Below are positions 41,401 to 49,149 of a DNA stretch of 64,000 nucleotides, one piece after another (the first letter of the stretch is position 1; each line of letters begins with the position of its first letter). The DNA is taken from NCBI GenBank assembly GCA_963745915.1, contig CAVUZA010000002.1, positions 1,984,001 to 2,048,000 on the forward strand, read 5' to 3'. Made by a program: the position numbers and the translations under genes. The notes beneath the pieces were generated by a model. The model was not told the origin of the DNA, did no database searches, and was given only the letters and a program-made list of their open reading frames with translations. The stretch is from VRUE01 sp963745915 (GTDB lineage: Bacteria; Actinomycetota; Thermoleophilia; Solirubrobacterales; 70-9).

Positions 41401-42150
41401 GTGTCGCTGCGTGGATTCCAGCAGGCCCTCTGCGACCTGATCGCTTCGCCCGAGCTGTGCCTGAGCCTGCGCCGCGGGGAGGAGGGTGCCCTCGGCGGGT
41501 TCGATCTCACCGACCGCGAGCGCAGGCGCCTGGAGGCGGTCGTGCGTCAGCGAGGCATGTCGGTCAACTGCACCCTCTACCGGGCCAACCGCATAACGCC
41601 CCTCTACCTCCTCATGCCGCGATCCTGTCTGTTGCTCGGCGACGACCTTTCCGATGTTGTCTCGGAGTTTTGGCTTGCGGAGGCGACGGACATGCAGTTC
41701 GGTCCGGAGGTGGAGCGCTTTGCCCGGTTTCTCAGGGACAGGGTCGACAGCGGGTCTTTGGACAACTCCTACCTGCCGGAGATGCTGGATTTCGAGCTCG
41801 CCCTCAACTCGCTGAGGTTTGCACCGCGCCGACGCCTGCTGGCCGAGCTCGCTCGCAGGGAGGTCACCGGGAGCTGGGAAGCGAATCCATTGCAGCGTGT
41901 GGTGCGCTTCGAGCACGATCCCGACCTACTGCTCGAGACGCTGGCCGAGCGGCGAGACCTGCCGGCGGAGATGAACAGCGGGGAGTTCTATCTCCTCCTC
42001 GACGGAAGCGCTGCCGAGCCCTCGGCGCAGCTTCTCGACCCCCGCATCGGCCGGGTGCTCTCCGGTCTCGAGCCCGGCGCACGGGTCTCGGCCGGGGAGT
42101 CGCCTGACCTGGCCCCCCTGGTCGAGGCCGGCTTGCTCGTCCCCGCCTAG
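41401..42150 (+). CDS. Partner protein of the MNIO enzyme
   Basis: 249 residues from GTG ten bases after the MNIO stop. SLRGFQQALCDLIASPELCL, then LTDRERRRLEAVVRQRGMSV resemble the helical N-terminal domain of MNIO partner proteins, and the C-terminal half (NPLQRVVRFEHDPDLLLETLAE, EFYLLLDG) could be a peptide-recognition domain. I do not recognise a precise family. Operonic placement suggests it binds the precursor or completes the enzyme, as MbnC and TglI do for their MNIO partners. It converges with the NHEJ polymerase gene, stop codons overlapping. Confidence 0.65.
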   Translation: MSLRGFQQALCDLIASPELCLSLRRGEEGALGGFDLTDRERRRLEAVVRQRGMSVNCTLYRANRITPLYLLMPRSCLLLGDDLSDVVSEFWLAEATDMQFGPEVERFARFLRDRVDSGSLDNSYLPEMLDFELALNSLRFAPRRRLLAELARREVTGSWEANPLQRVVRFEHDPDLLLETLAERRDLPAEMNSGEFYLLLDGSAAEPSAQLLDPRIGRVLSGLEPGARVSAGESPDLAPLVEAGLLVPA

Positions 42151-43085
42151 AGCTCGGGCAGCCGCTGGCGCAGCTCCAGCACCGGGGCGAAGAGGTCGCC
42201 GTGGCGCTCGATCCGCTCCAGCACCTCGGCCGCCTCGAAGACGAGCGAGTTGGGGTCGGCGTTCTCGGCGGTGGCCTCGACCTCCTCCCAGGTGACCGGG
42301 GTCGAGGCGGTGGGGCGTTCGCGGGCGCGCAGCGAGTAGACGGCGATCGTCGTCTTGCGGCGGTGGTTCTGCGACCAGTCGACGAAGACCCTGTCCTCGC
42401 GCTCGGCCTTCTTCATCTTCGAGACCACCAGCTTCGGCGTCTGCTTCTCGAGCAGCTGGGCGATCGCCCGGGCGAACGGTTTCGTCGCCTGCTCGCCGCC
42501 GTCCTCGGCCTCGTAGGCGGCGCCGGGTTCGTTGAGCGGCACGTAGACCTGCAGCCCCTTCGAGCCCGAGGTCTTGGGGAAGGCCTGCACGCCGAAGTGG
42601 CCGAAGAGCTCGCGCAGGCGCAGCGCCACCCGGCAGCACTCGACCACGGTCGCCGGCGGGCCGGGGTCGAGGTCGAAGGCGAGCACCGTCGGCCGGTCGG
42701 GCTCGGCGGCGAGCGAGAGCGAGGGGTGCAGCTCGATCGCCGCCAGCTGCGCCATCCAGACCAGGGTCGGCAGGTCTTCGCAGACGCAGAAGTCGATCGT
42801 GCCGGCGTGGGGGCCGGCGACGACCGCCGCCGTCTGCACCCACTCCGGCCGGTGCTTGGGGCAGCGCTTCTCGAAGAAGGCGGCGTCGGCGTCGTCGACC
42901 CCTTCGGGGAAGCGGCGCAGGGTCAGCGCCCGGCCGCGCAGGTGGGGCACGATCGCCGGCGCCACCTTGGCGTAGTAGTCGACCACCTCGCCCTTGCTGA
43001 AACCGGCGGCGGGGTAGAGCACCTTGTCGAGATTGGTGAGCTTGAGCTCACGCCCCTCGACCTCGACCTGTCTGTTCTCGGCCAA
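42147..43085 (-). CDS. ligD: LigD-type NHEJ polymerase/primase (stand-alone)
   Basis: 312 residues, apparent TTG start at 43085. VEGRELKLTNLDKVLYPAAGFSKGEVVDYY is the start of the LigD polymerase domain; catalytic Asp pair in LAFDLDPGPP, His in AIELHPSLS, further Asp in RVFVDWSQNHRRKTT; YVPLNEPGAAYE. Only the polymerase domain is present: no phosphoesterase or ATP-dependent ligase domain, so the ligase must be encoded elsewhere. It lies downstream of ku on the same strand, separated by a long inverted repeat. Fills in or primes broken DNA ends during Ku-dependent repair. Confidence 0.92.
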   Translation of the reverse strand: MAENRQVEVEGRELKLTNLDKVLYPAAGFSKGEVVDYYAKVAPAIVPHLRGRALTLRRFPEGVDDADAAFFEKRCPKHRPEWVQTAAVVAGPHAGTIDFCVCEDLPTLVWMAQLAAIELHPSLSLAAEPDRPTVLAFDLDPGPPATVVECCRVALRLRELFGHFGVQAFPKTSGSKGLQVYVPLNEPGAAYEAEDGGEQATKPFARAIAQLLEKQTPKLVVSKMKKAEREDRVFVDWSQNHRRKTTIAVYSLRARERPTASTPVTWEEVEATAENADPNSLVFEAAEVLERIERHGDLFAPVLELRQRLPEL

Positions 43086-43087
43086 CT

Positions 43088-43204
43088 AGAGCCGATCCCG
43101 GTAGGGGTTTCGCTTAACTTTTTCGAGTTGCCGGGATTGCTGGCGCCTCGGGGGAGCGGCCGCGAAAAAGTACAAGACGCTTCACCCCTACCGGGATCGG
43201 CTCT
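43088..43204. repeat. Long inverted repeat between ku and the NHEJ polymerase gene
   Basis: Perfect 20-bp arms AGAGCCGATCCCGGTAGGGG (43088-43107) and 43185-43204, continued by imperfect pairing (CTTTTTCG/CGAAAAAG at the inner ends), total span 117 nt. The right arm overlaps the last codons of ku. It could reduce read-through from ku into the polymerase gene. Confidence 0.92.
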
Positions 43205-44063
43205 TGGCGGATTTCTTGGTCGAGGTCGAGCGTTTCTTCGCTGGAGCCTTCCTGCGCTTCTTGGCGGGCTTGCCGCGCTTGTCCTTGACCGCGGCGATGC
43301 TCTGCTCGAGGGCGGCCATCAGGTCAGGGGCCTTGGTCGGCGCCGCCTCCTGCTCGGGAGCGGCGACGACCTCCTCGCCGGCCGCCTTGCGCTCGATCAT
43401 CGCCAGCAGCGCCTCGCGGTGCTCGTCGCGGTAGGCGCCGGGGTCGAAGTCGCGGGTCAGCGAGGCGATCAGCTGCTCGGCCATCTCCACCTCGCGCTTG
43501 GCGACCTTGGGCTGCTCGGCGGGCAGCACGTCGTCGAGCTCGCCGGGCGGCACGACCTCGTCGGCGAAGCGCATCGTGGTCAGGGTGAGGACGTCGCCGG
43601 CCGGCCGCAGCGCCGCCAGGTGCTCCTTGTTGCGGAAGACGAAGCGGGCGATCGCCACCTTGCCCGAGTCGGCCATCGCCCGCGCCAGCACCGAGTAGGC
43701 CTTCTCGGCGCCCTCGGCCGGGCCCAGGTAGTAGGGGCTGTCGAAGTAGATCGGGTCGATCTGGGCGAGGTCGACGAAGTCCTGGACCTCGATCGCGCGG
43801 CTCTTCTGCGGGGCGATCGCCTCCAGCTCGGCCTTCGGCAGCGGGATGTAGCGGTCCTTGGAGACCTCGAAGGCCTTGACGATCTCCTCGTAGGGGACCT
43901 CTTCCTCGGTGCCCTCGGCGACCCGGCGGTGGCGGATGCGGGCGCTGTCGGAGGCGCGGATCTCGCGCAGCGAGATGCCGCGGCGGGCCACCGCGCTGTA
44001 CAGCTTGACCGGCACGTTGAGCAGCCCGAAGCTGATCGAGCCGCTCCAGATCGCTCTAGCCAT
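43188..44063 (-). CDS. ku: Ku homodimeric DNA end-binding protein
   Basis: 291 residues. MARAIWSGSISFGLLNVPVKLYSAV is the classical bacterial Ku start; RIRHRRVAEGTEEEVPYEEIVKAFE; YYLGPAEGAEKAYSVLARAM; LTTMRFADEVV. The Lys/Arg-rich C-terminal tail (KPAKKRRKAPAKKRSTSTKK) is an extended DNA-binding tail seen in several actinobacterial Ku proteins. Binds double-strand ends and recruits LigD activities. The last residues (KSRSR) are encoded by the right arm of the inverted repeat at 43088-43204. Confidence 0.96.
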   Translation of the reverse strand: MARAIWSGSISFGLLNVPVKLYSAVARRGISLREIRASDSARIRHRRVAEGTEEEVPYEEIVKAFEVSKDRYIPLPKAELEAIAPQKSRAIEVQDFVDLAQIDPIYFDSPYYLGPAEGAEKAYSVLARAMADSGKVAIARFVFRNKEHLAALRPAGDVLTLTTMRFADEVVPPGELDDVLPAEQPKVAKREVEMAEQLIASLTRDFDPGAYRDEHREALLAMIERKAAGEEVVAAPEQEAAPTKAPDLMAALEQSIAAVKDKRGKPAKKRRKAPAKKRSTSTKKSAKSRSR

Positions 44064-44142
44064 CGGCGTTCACCTACCCGATTGTTCCAGCCCGACGCGG
44101 CCCCCCGCGAGCGTGCCCCCCGGCCGGGAGCCATCTTGCGCA

Positions 44143-44192
44143 GACGTGCCGTCCTGCGGAGGTCATTTCCGGCACCCGTGGGACGGCACGTC
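44143..44192. repeat. Inverted repeat, family A (copy 2)
   Basis: Outer arms GACGTGCCGTCC (44143-44154) and GGACGGCACGTC (44181-44192) are perfect; the centre still contains GGAGGTCATTTCC, resembling copy 1, but the inner stem has decayed. It lies just before the GTG of the ABC ATPase gene. Confidence 0.85.
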
Positions 44193-44211
44193 CCCTGCGA
44201 TCATCCCGGAC

Positions 44212-44869
44212 GTGCTCTTCGAGCTGCGGGACGTCAGCCTGGCGCGCGGCGGCGACCGCGTCCTCGACTCGGTCAGCGCCTCGCTGCCGGCGGGGGCGAC
44301 GGCGCTGGTCGGCCCCTCGGGGGCGGGCAAGTCGACGCTGCTGCGGCTGCTCAACCGGCTCGCCGACCCCGATGCGGGGGAGATCGCCTACCGCGGCCGG
44401 CCGCTCGCCTCCTACGACCCGCTCGCCCTGCGCCGCGAGGTGGCGCTGGTGCCGCAGCTCGCCCGCCCTGCTCGACGGCACGGTCGCCGCCAACCTCGAG
44501 TACGCGGCGCGGCTGGCGGGGCGCAGCTGCGACGCCGGCCGCTGCCTCGGCCTCGCCGGGCTCGACCCCGGCTTCGCCGGGCGCGACGTGGCACGGCTCT
44601 CGGTCGGCGAGCAGCAGCGGGCGATGCTGGCCCGGGCGCTGGCCCAGGAGCCGGCCGTGCTGCTGCTCGACGAGCCGACCTCGGCGCTCGACAGCGTCGC
44701 CCGCGACGCGGTCGAGGCGACGCTGGCGCAGCTGCGCCGCGAGCTGGAGATCTCCCTCGTCCTGGTCAGCCACGACCGCGAGCAGGCGCGCCGCCTGGGC
44801 GAGTGGGTCGTGCGGCTCGAGTCCGGCAGCGTCGCCGCCTGCGGCACGCCGGCGGAGGTCCTCCGCTGA
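44212..44869 (+). CDS. ABC transporter ATPase, FetA-like (reading frame broken)
   Basis: GTG 44212 opens LFELRDVSLARGGDRVLDSV with Walker A ALVGPSGAGKSTLLRLL; this frame is coherent to about 44455 (EVALVPQ). From about 44462 the continuation is in the next frame: SPALLDGTVAANLEYAARLA, signature LSVGEQQRAML, Walker B AVLLLDEPTSAL, switch LVSHDREQ, ending at TGA 44869. One extra base in GCCGCAGCTCGCCCGCC explains the shift (VPQ followed by SPALLDG when removed). The intact product would be about 219 residues, fitting the small ATPase that pairs with UPF0014/FetB permeases. Probably a sequence error or a recent mutation. Confidence 0.82.
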
Positions 44870-45642
44870 GCACCTCGATCCAGCTCTCGCTGGGCCAGGT
44901 CGCGGCGGCGCTCTCGCTGGTCGTGCTGGCGGCGGCGATCTCCTTCTGGCGCAAGGCCGACCTCGAGCGCGACATCGGCATCGCGACGCTGCGCTCCTTC
45001 GTCCAGCTGACCCTGATCGGCTACGCGATCTCGCTCATCTTCGAGACCGACTCGCTCTGGCTCGTCCTCGCCCTGCTCGCGGTGATGGTCGGCTTCGGCG
45101 CGCTCACCGCCCGCTCGCGGGCCAGGCAGGTGCCCGCCGCCCTCGGCCCGCTGCTGATCGCCCTCGCCGTGGCCGGCGCCGCCACCCTCGGCCTGGTCGT
45201 CGCCCTCGGCGTCTTCGAAGCGACGCCGCGCTACCTGGTCCCGGTCGGCGGCATGGTGATCGGCAACGCGATGACCGCCTCGGCGGTGGCGCTCAACCGG
45301 CTCGGCGACGAGCTCACGGCCTCGCGCGCGCCGATCGAGGCGACGCTGGCGCTCGGCGCCACCGCGCACGAGGCGGCGCTGCCCTACCTGCGCCGCGCCC
45401 TGCGCTCGGGGACGATCACCCTGGTCGACTCGACCAAGACCACCGGCCTGATCTTCTTCCCCGGCACGATGGTCGGCATGCTGCTCGCCGGCGCCGACCC
45501 GGCCGACGCCGTCCGCCTGCAGCTGATCCTGCTCTACGCCCTGCTCGGCAGCGTCTCGATCTCCGCCCTGCTCGCCACCACCCTCGCCTACCGCAACTTC
45601 TTCACCGAGGCCCACCAGCTGCGCGAGCCGGAACCGACCTGA
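44866..45642 (+). CDS. fetB: ABC transporter permease, UPF0014/FetB family
   Basis: About 258 residues. Membrane helices and the loops RSFVQLTLIGYAISLIFE, GGMVIGNAMTASAVALNRL, ALGATAHEAALPYLRRALRSG and DSTKTTGLIFFPGTMVGMLLAG are hallmarks of YbbM/FetB, a putative metal (iron) exporter subunit. No ATG or GTG lies at the expected place: a CTG at 44866 overlapping the ATPase stop (CTGA) gives a full-length product and is the start I propose, with low certainty. The stop codon touches the family B inverted repeat. Confidence 0.82.
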   Translation: MSTSIQLSLGQVAAALSLVVLAAAISFWRKADLERDIGIATLRSFVQLTLIGYAISLIFETDSLWLVLALLAVMVGFGALTARSRARQVPAALGPLLIALAVAGAATLGLVVALGVFEATPRYLVPVGGMVIGNAMTASAVALNRLGDELTASRAPIEATLALGATAHEAALPYLRRALRSGTITLVDSTKTTGLIFFPGTMVGMLLAGADPADAVRLQLILLYALLGSVSISALLATTLAYRNFFTEAHQLREPEPT

Positions 45643-45698
45643 GCCGAACTGCATCAAATTCCAGCTCTGCGAGAGCTGGAATTTGATGCAGTTCGGCT
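45642..45698. repeat. Inverted repeat, family B (copy 2)
   Basis: Perfect 27-bp arms at 45642-45668 and 45672-45698 (AACTGCATCAAATTCCAGCT core) with only three bases between them. It starts on the last base of the fetB stop codon. Confidence 0.95.
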
Positions 45699-45719
45699 GC
45701 CGGGGCCTACACTCGGCGG

Positions 45720-47231
45720 GTGTCTCGTCAACAGCGGCTGACGCTGGTTGCGACGATCCTCGGCTCGACGGTCGTCTTCCTCGACTCGACCGTGGTCAAC
45801 GTGGCGCTGCCGGCGATCGCCGACGGGCTCGACGCCGAGCTGGCCGGCCAGCAGTGGGTGGTCGAGGCCTACATGCTGACCCTGGTCTCGCTGCTGCTCG
45901 TCGGCGGCTCGCTCGGCGACCAGTTCGGCCGGCGCGAGATGTTCGTCTTCGGCCTGATCGCCTTCGGCGTCACCTCGGCGCTCTGCGCCGTCGCCCCCTC
46001 GGTCGAGTTCCTGATCGCCGCCCGCGCCCTGCAGGGCGTCGCCGGGGCCCTGCTGGTGCCCGGCTCGCTGGCGATCGTCGCCGCCACCTTCGAGGGGGCC
46101 GAGCGCGGCAAGGCGGTCGGCACCTGGACCGCCTGGACCGGGATCGCGACCGTGATCGGCCCGGCCGGCGGCGGCGCCCTGATCGGCCTCACCTCGTGGC
46201 GGGCGATGTTCTGGGTCAACATCCCGCTGATCGCGGCGACCGTCGCCCTCACCCTGCACTCGGTGCGCGAGAGCCGCGACCCCGACGCCTTCCGCGGCAT
46301 CGACTGGGGCGGCATCGCGCTCTCCGCCGCCGGCCTCGGCGGACCGGTCTTCGCCCTGATCGAGCAGCCCGACCGCGGCTGGGGCGATCCCGTCGTCTGG
46401 GTCCCGTTCCTCGCCGGCATCGCCTGCTTCGCCCTCTTCGTCGTCCACGAGATGCGCGCCCGCCACCCGATGCTCGACCTCGGCCTCTTCCGCATCCGCA
46501 ACTTCGCCGTCGCCAACCTGACCACGCTGACCGCCTACGCGGGGCTGATCGGCGGCCTCTTCTTCGTCGGCCTCTTCCTCCAGCAGGTGGCCGGCTACTC
46601 GCCGCTGGAGGCGGGGCTGGCGACGACGCCGGTCTCGCTGACCCTCTTCTTCCTCTCGCCGCGCTGGGGCCGGCTCGCCTCCGGCACCGGGCCGCGACTG
46701 CCGATGACGCTCGGCCCGATCGTCGGCGGCGTCGGCCTGCTGATGCTGCTGCGGGTCGACTCCAGCGCCGCCTACGTCGCCGACGTGCTGCCGGCGATCG
46801 TCGTCTTCGGCCTCGGCCTTTCGGCGACGGTGGCGCCGCTGACCGCGACCGTGCTCGACTCGGTCGACGAGCGCCACGTCGGCATCGCCTCCGGGGTCAA
46901 CAACGGCGTCTCGCGGGTCGCCGGCCTGCTGGCGATCGCCGTGCTCGGCGCGGTGATCTCCGCCCAGTTCGACGCCAGCGCCGGCGCTGGCGTCGCCGTC
47001 GGCCCGCTGACCGCCGCCGCCCCGGGCCCCTCGACCGACGCCTTCCACCTAGGCATAGCGATCGCCGGCGCCCTGATGATCCTAGGCGGCATCGTCTCCG
47101 CCCTCGGCATCGAAAACCCGCGCCAAAGAGGAGAAGCTTTTCCAACCCGCGGCGCTGCCGCCGCCGGCGAGTGCGGCCACGGCGCCGACGCCGACCAGCT
47201 TGCGCCGGAGCCAGTGGGCGAGCCTGCCTAG
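45720..47231 (+). CDS. DHA2-family major facilitator (14-TM drug:H+ antiporter type)
   Basis: 503 residues from GTG. VVFLDSTVVNVALPAI is motif D1 of DHA2 exporters; GGSLGDQFGRREMF is motif A; ARALQGVAGALLVPGSLAIV and GPAGGGALIGLTSWRAMFWVNIPL is motif C. About 14 membrane helices, EmrB/QacA-like; substrate unknown. The last 35 residues (RGEAFPTRGAAAAGECGHGA onward) are non-hydrophobic and unlike the usual end of the family, and the DNA there could instead carry the tail of a convergent small gene. Confidence 0.92.
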   Translation: MSRQQRLTLVATILGSTVVFLDSTVVNVALPAIADGLDAELAGQQWVVEAYMLTLVSLLLVGGSLGDQFGRREMFVFGLIAFGVTSALCAVAPSVEFLIAARALQGVAGALLVPGSLAIVAATFEGAERGKAVGTWTAWTGIATVIGPAGGGALIGLTSWRAMFWVNIPLIAATVALTLHSVRESRDPDAFRGIDWGGIALSAAGLGGPVFALIEQPDRGWGDPVVWVPFLAGIACFALFVVHEMRARHPMLDLGLFRIRNFAVANLTTLTAYAGLIGGLFFVGLFLQQVAGYSPLEAGLATTPVSLTLFFLSPRWGRLASGTGPRLPMTLGPIVGGVGLLMLLRVDSSAAYVADVLPAIVVFGLGLSATVAPLTATVLDSVDERHVGIASGVNNGVSRVAGLLAIAVLGAVISAQFDASAGAGVAVGPLTAAAPGPSTDAFHLGIAIAGALMILGGIVSALGIENPRQRGEAFPTRGAAAAGECGHGADADQLAPEPVGEPA

Positions 47232-47234
47232 CAC
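47082..47234 (-). CDS. Possible small membrane protein overlapping the exporter 3' end
   Basis: On the minus strand GTG 47234 opens LGRLAHWLRRKLVGVGAVAA, then LAGGGSAAGWKSFSS and a stop near 47082: a 50-residue product with a basic start and a short hydrophobic helix. It would explain the odd C terminus of the exporter, since the two overlap tail to tail. Support is weak: it could be a shadow frame. Confidence 0.2.
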   Translation of the reverse strand: MLGRLAHWLRRKLVGVGAVAALAGGGSAAGWKSFSSLARVFDAEGGDDAA

Positions 47235-47326
47235 CGGGGACGGGTACCCCTCGGGCGGGCGGATACTCAAATTGCCGCCCTCATTAGGGCGGCAATTGTC
47301 CGAACGAGGGGTACCCGTCCCCGGTG
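47232..47326. repeat. Composite nested inverted repeat upstream of trpS
   Basis: Perfect 22-bp outer arms at 47232-47253 and 47305-47326 (CACCGGGGACGGGTACCCC start) enclose a second palindrome, AATTGCCGCCCT (47270-47281) with its complement (47286-47297). One palindrome seems to be inserted in the loop of another. Confidence 0.93.
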
Positions 47327-47345
47327 CCTGAAATAGGCTGGCGGG

Positions 47346-48347
47346 ATGGCGAAACCGATCGTCTTCTCCGGCATCCAGCCCACCGGCCGCAAGCACCTCG
47401 GCAACTTCATCGGCGCGATCCGCCAGTACGTCGAGGGCCAGGACCGCGGCGAGCCGGCGATCTTCTGCATCGTCGACCTGCACGCGCTCTCGGTCGCCTA
47501 CGACCCCGCCGAGCTGCGCGAGCGGCTCTACGACACGACCGCGATCCTGCTCGCCGCCGGGCTCGACCCCGAGCGCTGCGTGCTCTTCCGCCAGTCCGAC
47601 GTGCGCGAGCACAGCGAGTTGACCTGGCTGCTCTCCGCGGTCACCGCCCACGGCGACCTCAACCGCATGCACCAGTTCAAGGACAAGTCCGCCCGCCAGC
47701 AGGAGCTCGTCCCCGCGGCGCTCTTCTTCTACCCGGTGCTGATGGCCGCCGACGTGCTCGCCTACAGGGCGACCGAGGTCCCGGTCGGCGACGACCAGCG
47801 CCAGCACGTCGAGCTGATGCGCGAGATCGCCCGCCGCTTCAACGAGCGCTTCGGCGAGACCCTGGTCGTGCCCGAGCACCGCATCCCCGAGGTCGGGGCG
47901 CGGATCATGGACCTGCAGGAGCCGGAGCGGAAGATGTCGACCACGGGCGGCACCGAGGCCGGCACGGTCCTCGTCCTCGACGAGGAGAAGACGATCCGCA
48001 AGAAGCTCGGCAGCGCCGTGACCGACTCCGGGCGCGAGATCGTCCGCGACCGCGAGGGCAAGCCGGGGATCACCAACCTGATCGACGTCTACGCCGTCGC
48101 CCGCGGGGTCGCGCCCGAGGCGGTCGAGCGCGAGTTCGCCGGCGCCGGCTACGGCGACTTCAAGGGTGCGGTGGCCGAGGCGGTGGTCGAGCTGCTCGCC
48201 CCCGTGCAGGAGCGCTACGCCGAGCTGCGCCCCGACCAGGCGGCGCTCGAGGCGGTCCTTGCCGCCGGCGCCGCGAAGGCGCGGGCGCTGGCCGCGCCGA
48301 CGCTCGCCGAGGTCCGCGAGCGGATGGGGATCGGACCGCCGCGTTAA
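47346..48347 (+). CDS. trpS: Tryptophanyl-tRNA synthetase
   Basis: 333 residues. Class I signatures: PTGRKHLGNFIGAIRQYV (HIGH equivalent) and ERKMSTTGG (KMSKS equivalent); MAADVLAYRATEVPVGDDQRQHVEL and LITNLID-like GITNLIDVYAVARG. Length and motifs are those of bacterial TrpRS. It charges tRNA-Trp. Followed closely by scpA, so probably co-transcribed with the chromosome-segregation genes. Confidence 0.96.
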   Translation: MAKPIVFSGIQPTGRKHLGNFIGAIRQYVEGQDRGEPAIFCIVDLHALSVAYDPAELRERLYDTTAILLAAGLDPERCVLFRQSDVREHSELTWLLSAVTAHGDLNRMHQFKDKSARQQELVPAALFFYPVLMAADVLAYRATEVPVGDDQRQHVELMREIARRFNERFGETLVVPEHRIPEVGARIMDLQEPERKMSTTGGTEAGTVLVLDEEKTIRKKLGSAVTDSGREIVRDREGKPGITNLIDVYAVARGVAPEAVEREFAGAGYGDFKGAVAEAVVELLAPVQERYAELRPDQAALEAVLAAGAAKARALAAPTLAEVRERMGIGPPR

Positions 48348-48356
48348 GTTGGTCCC

Positions 48357-49088
48357 GTGACCGTCGCCGCGCTGGACCTCGAGCTCGACGTCTTCGCCGG
48401 TCCCTTCGACCTGCTGATGGCTGTCGTCCTGCGCGAGGAGGTCAGCCTGCTCGAGGTCGAGCTGGCCGAGGTCGTCGTTGCCTACGTCGAGCACCTCGAG
48501 CGCGAGGACGAGCTCGAGCTCGAGGTCGCGACCGAGTTCCTCGTCCTGATCGCCGCCCTGCTCGAGCTGAAGTCCCGCCTGCTGCTGCCCGGCGAAGAGG
48601 AGGGCCTGGAGGAGGTGACGCCGGAGGAGGCGGTCGAGGAGCTGCTCGCCCGCCTGCTCGAGTACCGCCGCTACCGCGACGCCGCCGCCGAGCTGGAGCG
48701 CCGCTTCGAGGCCGCCCGCGGCTACCTCTACCGGGCGGCGCCGCTGCCGCCCTCGCTGCGCCAGGTCGCGGTCGAGGCGGCGACCGCGGTCTACGACCCG
48801 GAGCGGCTCGGCTCCGCGCTCGGCGACCTGCTGACCGAGCCGCCCGAGCTCAACCTCGACCACATCCGGCCCACGGTCTCGCTCGAAAAGCGGCTGCGCG
48901 CCGTGCGCGAGGCGCTGCGCGCCCACGGCAGCATCGACTTCGACGAGCAGTTCGGCGGCGAGGACCGGCTGACCCAGGCGGTCACCCTCTTCGCCCTGCT
49001 CGACCTCTACCGCAAAGGCGAGGCGACCTGGGAGCAGAGCGAGCCCTTCGGCCCGATCGAGATCCGCGCCCGCGAGGTGGCCCCATGA
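48357..49088 (+). CDS. scpA: Segregation and condensation protein A
   Basis: 243 residues from GTG. LDVFAGPFDLLMAVVLREEVSLLEV is the kleisin N-terminal signature (F-x-G-P-x-D-L-L); ATEFLVLIAALLELKSRLLLP; the C-terminal winged helix VTLFALLDLYRKGEATWEQSEPFGPI. ScpA bridges the SMC dimer heads, with ScpB. scpB follows after an inverted repeat. Confidence 0.94.
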   Translation: MTVAALDLELDVFAGPFDLLMAVVLREEVSLLEVELAEVVVAYVEHLEREDELELEVATEFLVLIAALLELKSRLLLPGEEEGLEEVTPEEAVEELLARLLEYRRYRDAAAELERRFEAARGYLYRAAPLPPSLRQVAVEAATAVYDPERLGSALGDLLTEPPELNLDHIRPTVSLEKRLRAVREALRAHGSIDFDEQFGGEDRLTQAVTLFALLDLYRKGEATWEQSEPFGPIEIRAREVAP

Positions 49089-49090
49089 GC

Positions 49091-49137
49091 TTCCGGTGCG
49101 CCTTTTGGGGGCTATTCCGGCATAAAGCGCACCGGAA
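49091..49137. repeat. Inverted repeat between scpA and scpB
   Basis: Perfect outer arms TTCCGGTGCGC (49091-49101) and GCGCACCGGAA (49127-49137), continued with one bulge by CTTT/AAAG. Starts three bases after the scpA stop. Confidence 0.8.
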
Positions 49138-49149
49138 CGGGCGGTCGGC

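Noticed and set aside
42201..45686. A 1161-codon open frame on the plus strand
   Set aside because: It runs antisense to ligD and ku and out of frame with fetA/fetB, has the low-complexity Arg/Gly/Asp composition of a GC-rich shadow frame, and shows no family motif.
46900..47234. Small minus-strand frames around the exporter 3' end as firm genes
   Set aside because: Only the 47082-47234 frame has some protein-like character; it is listed at low confidence, and the others are shadows.
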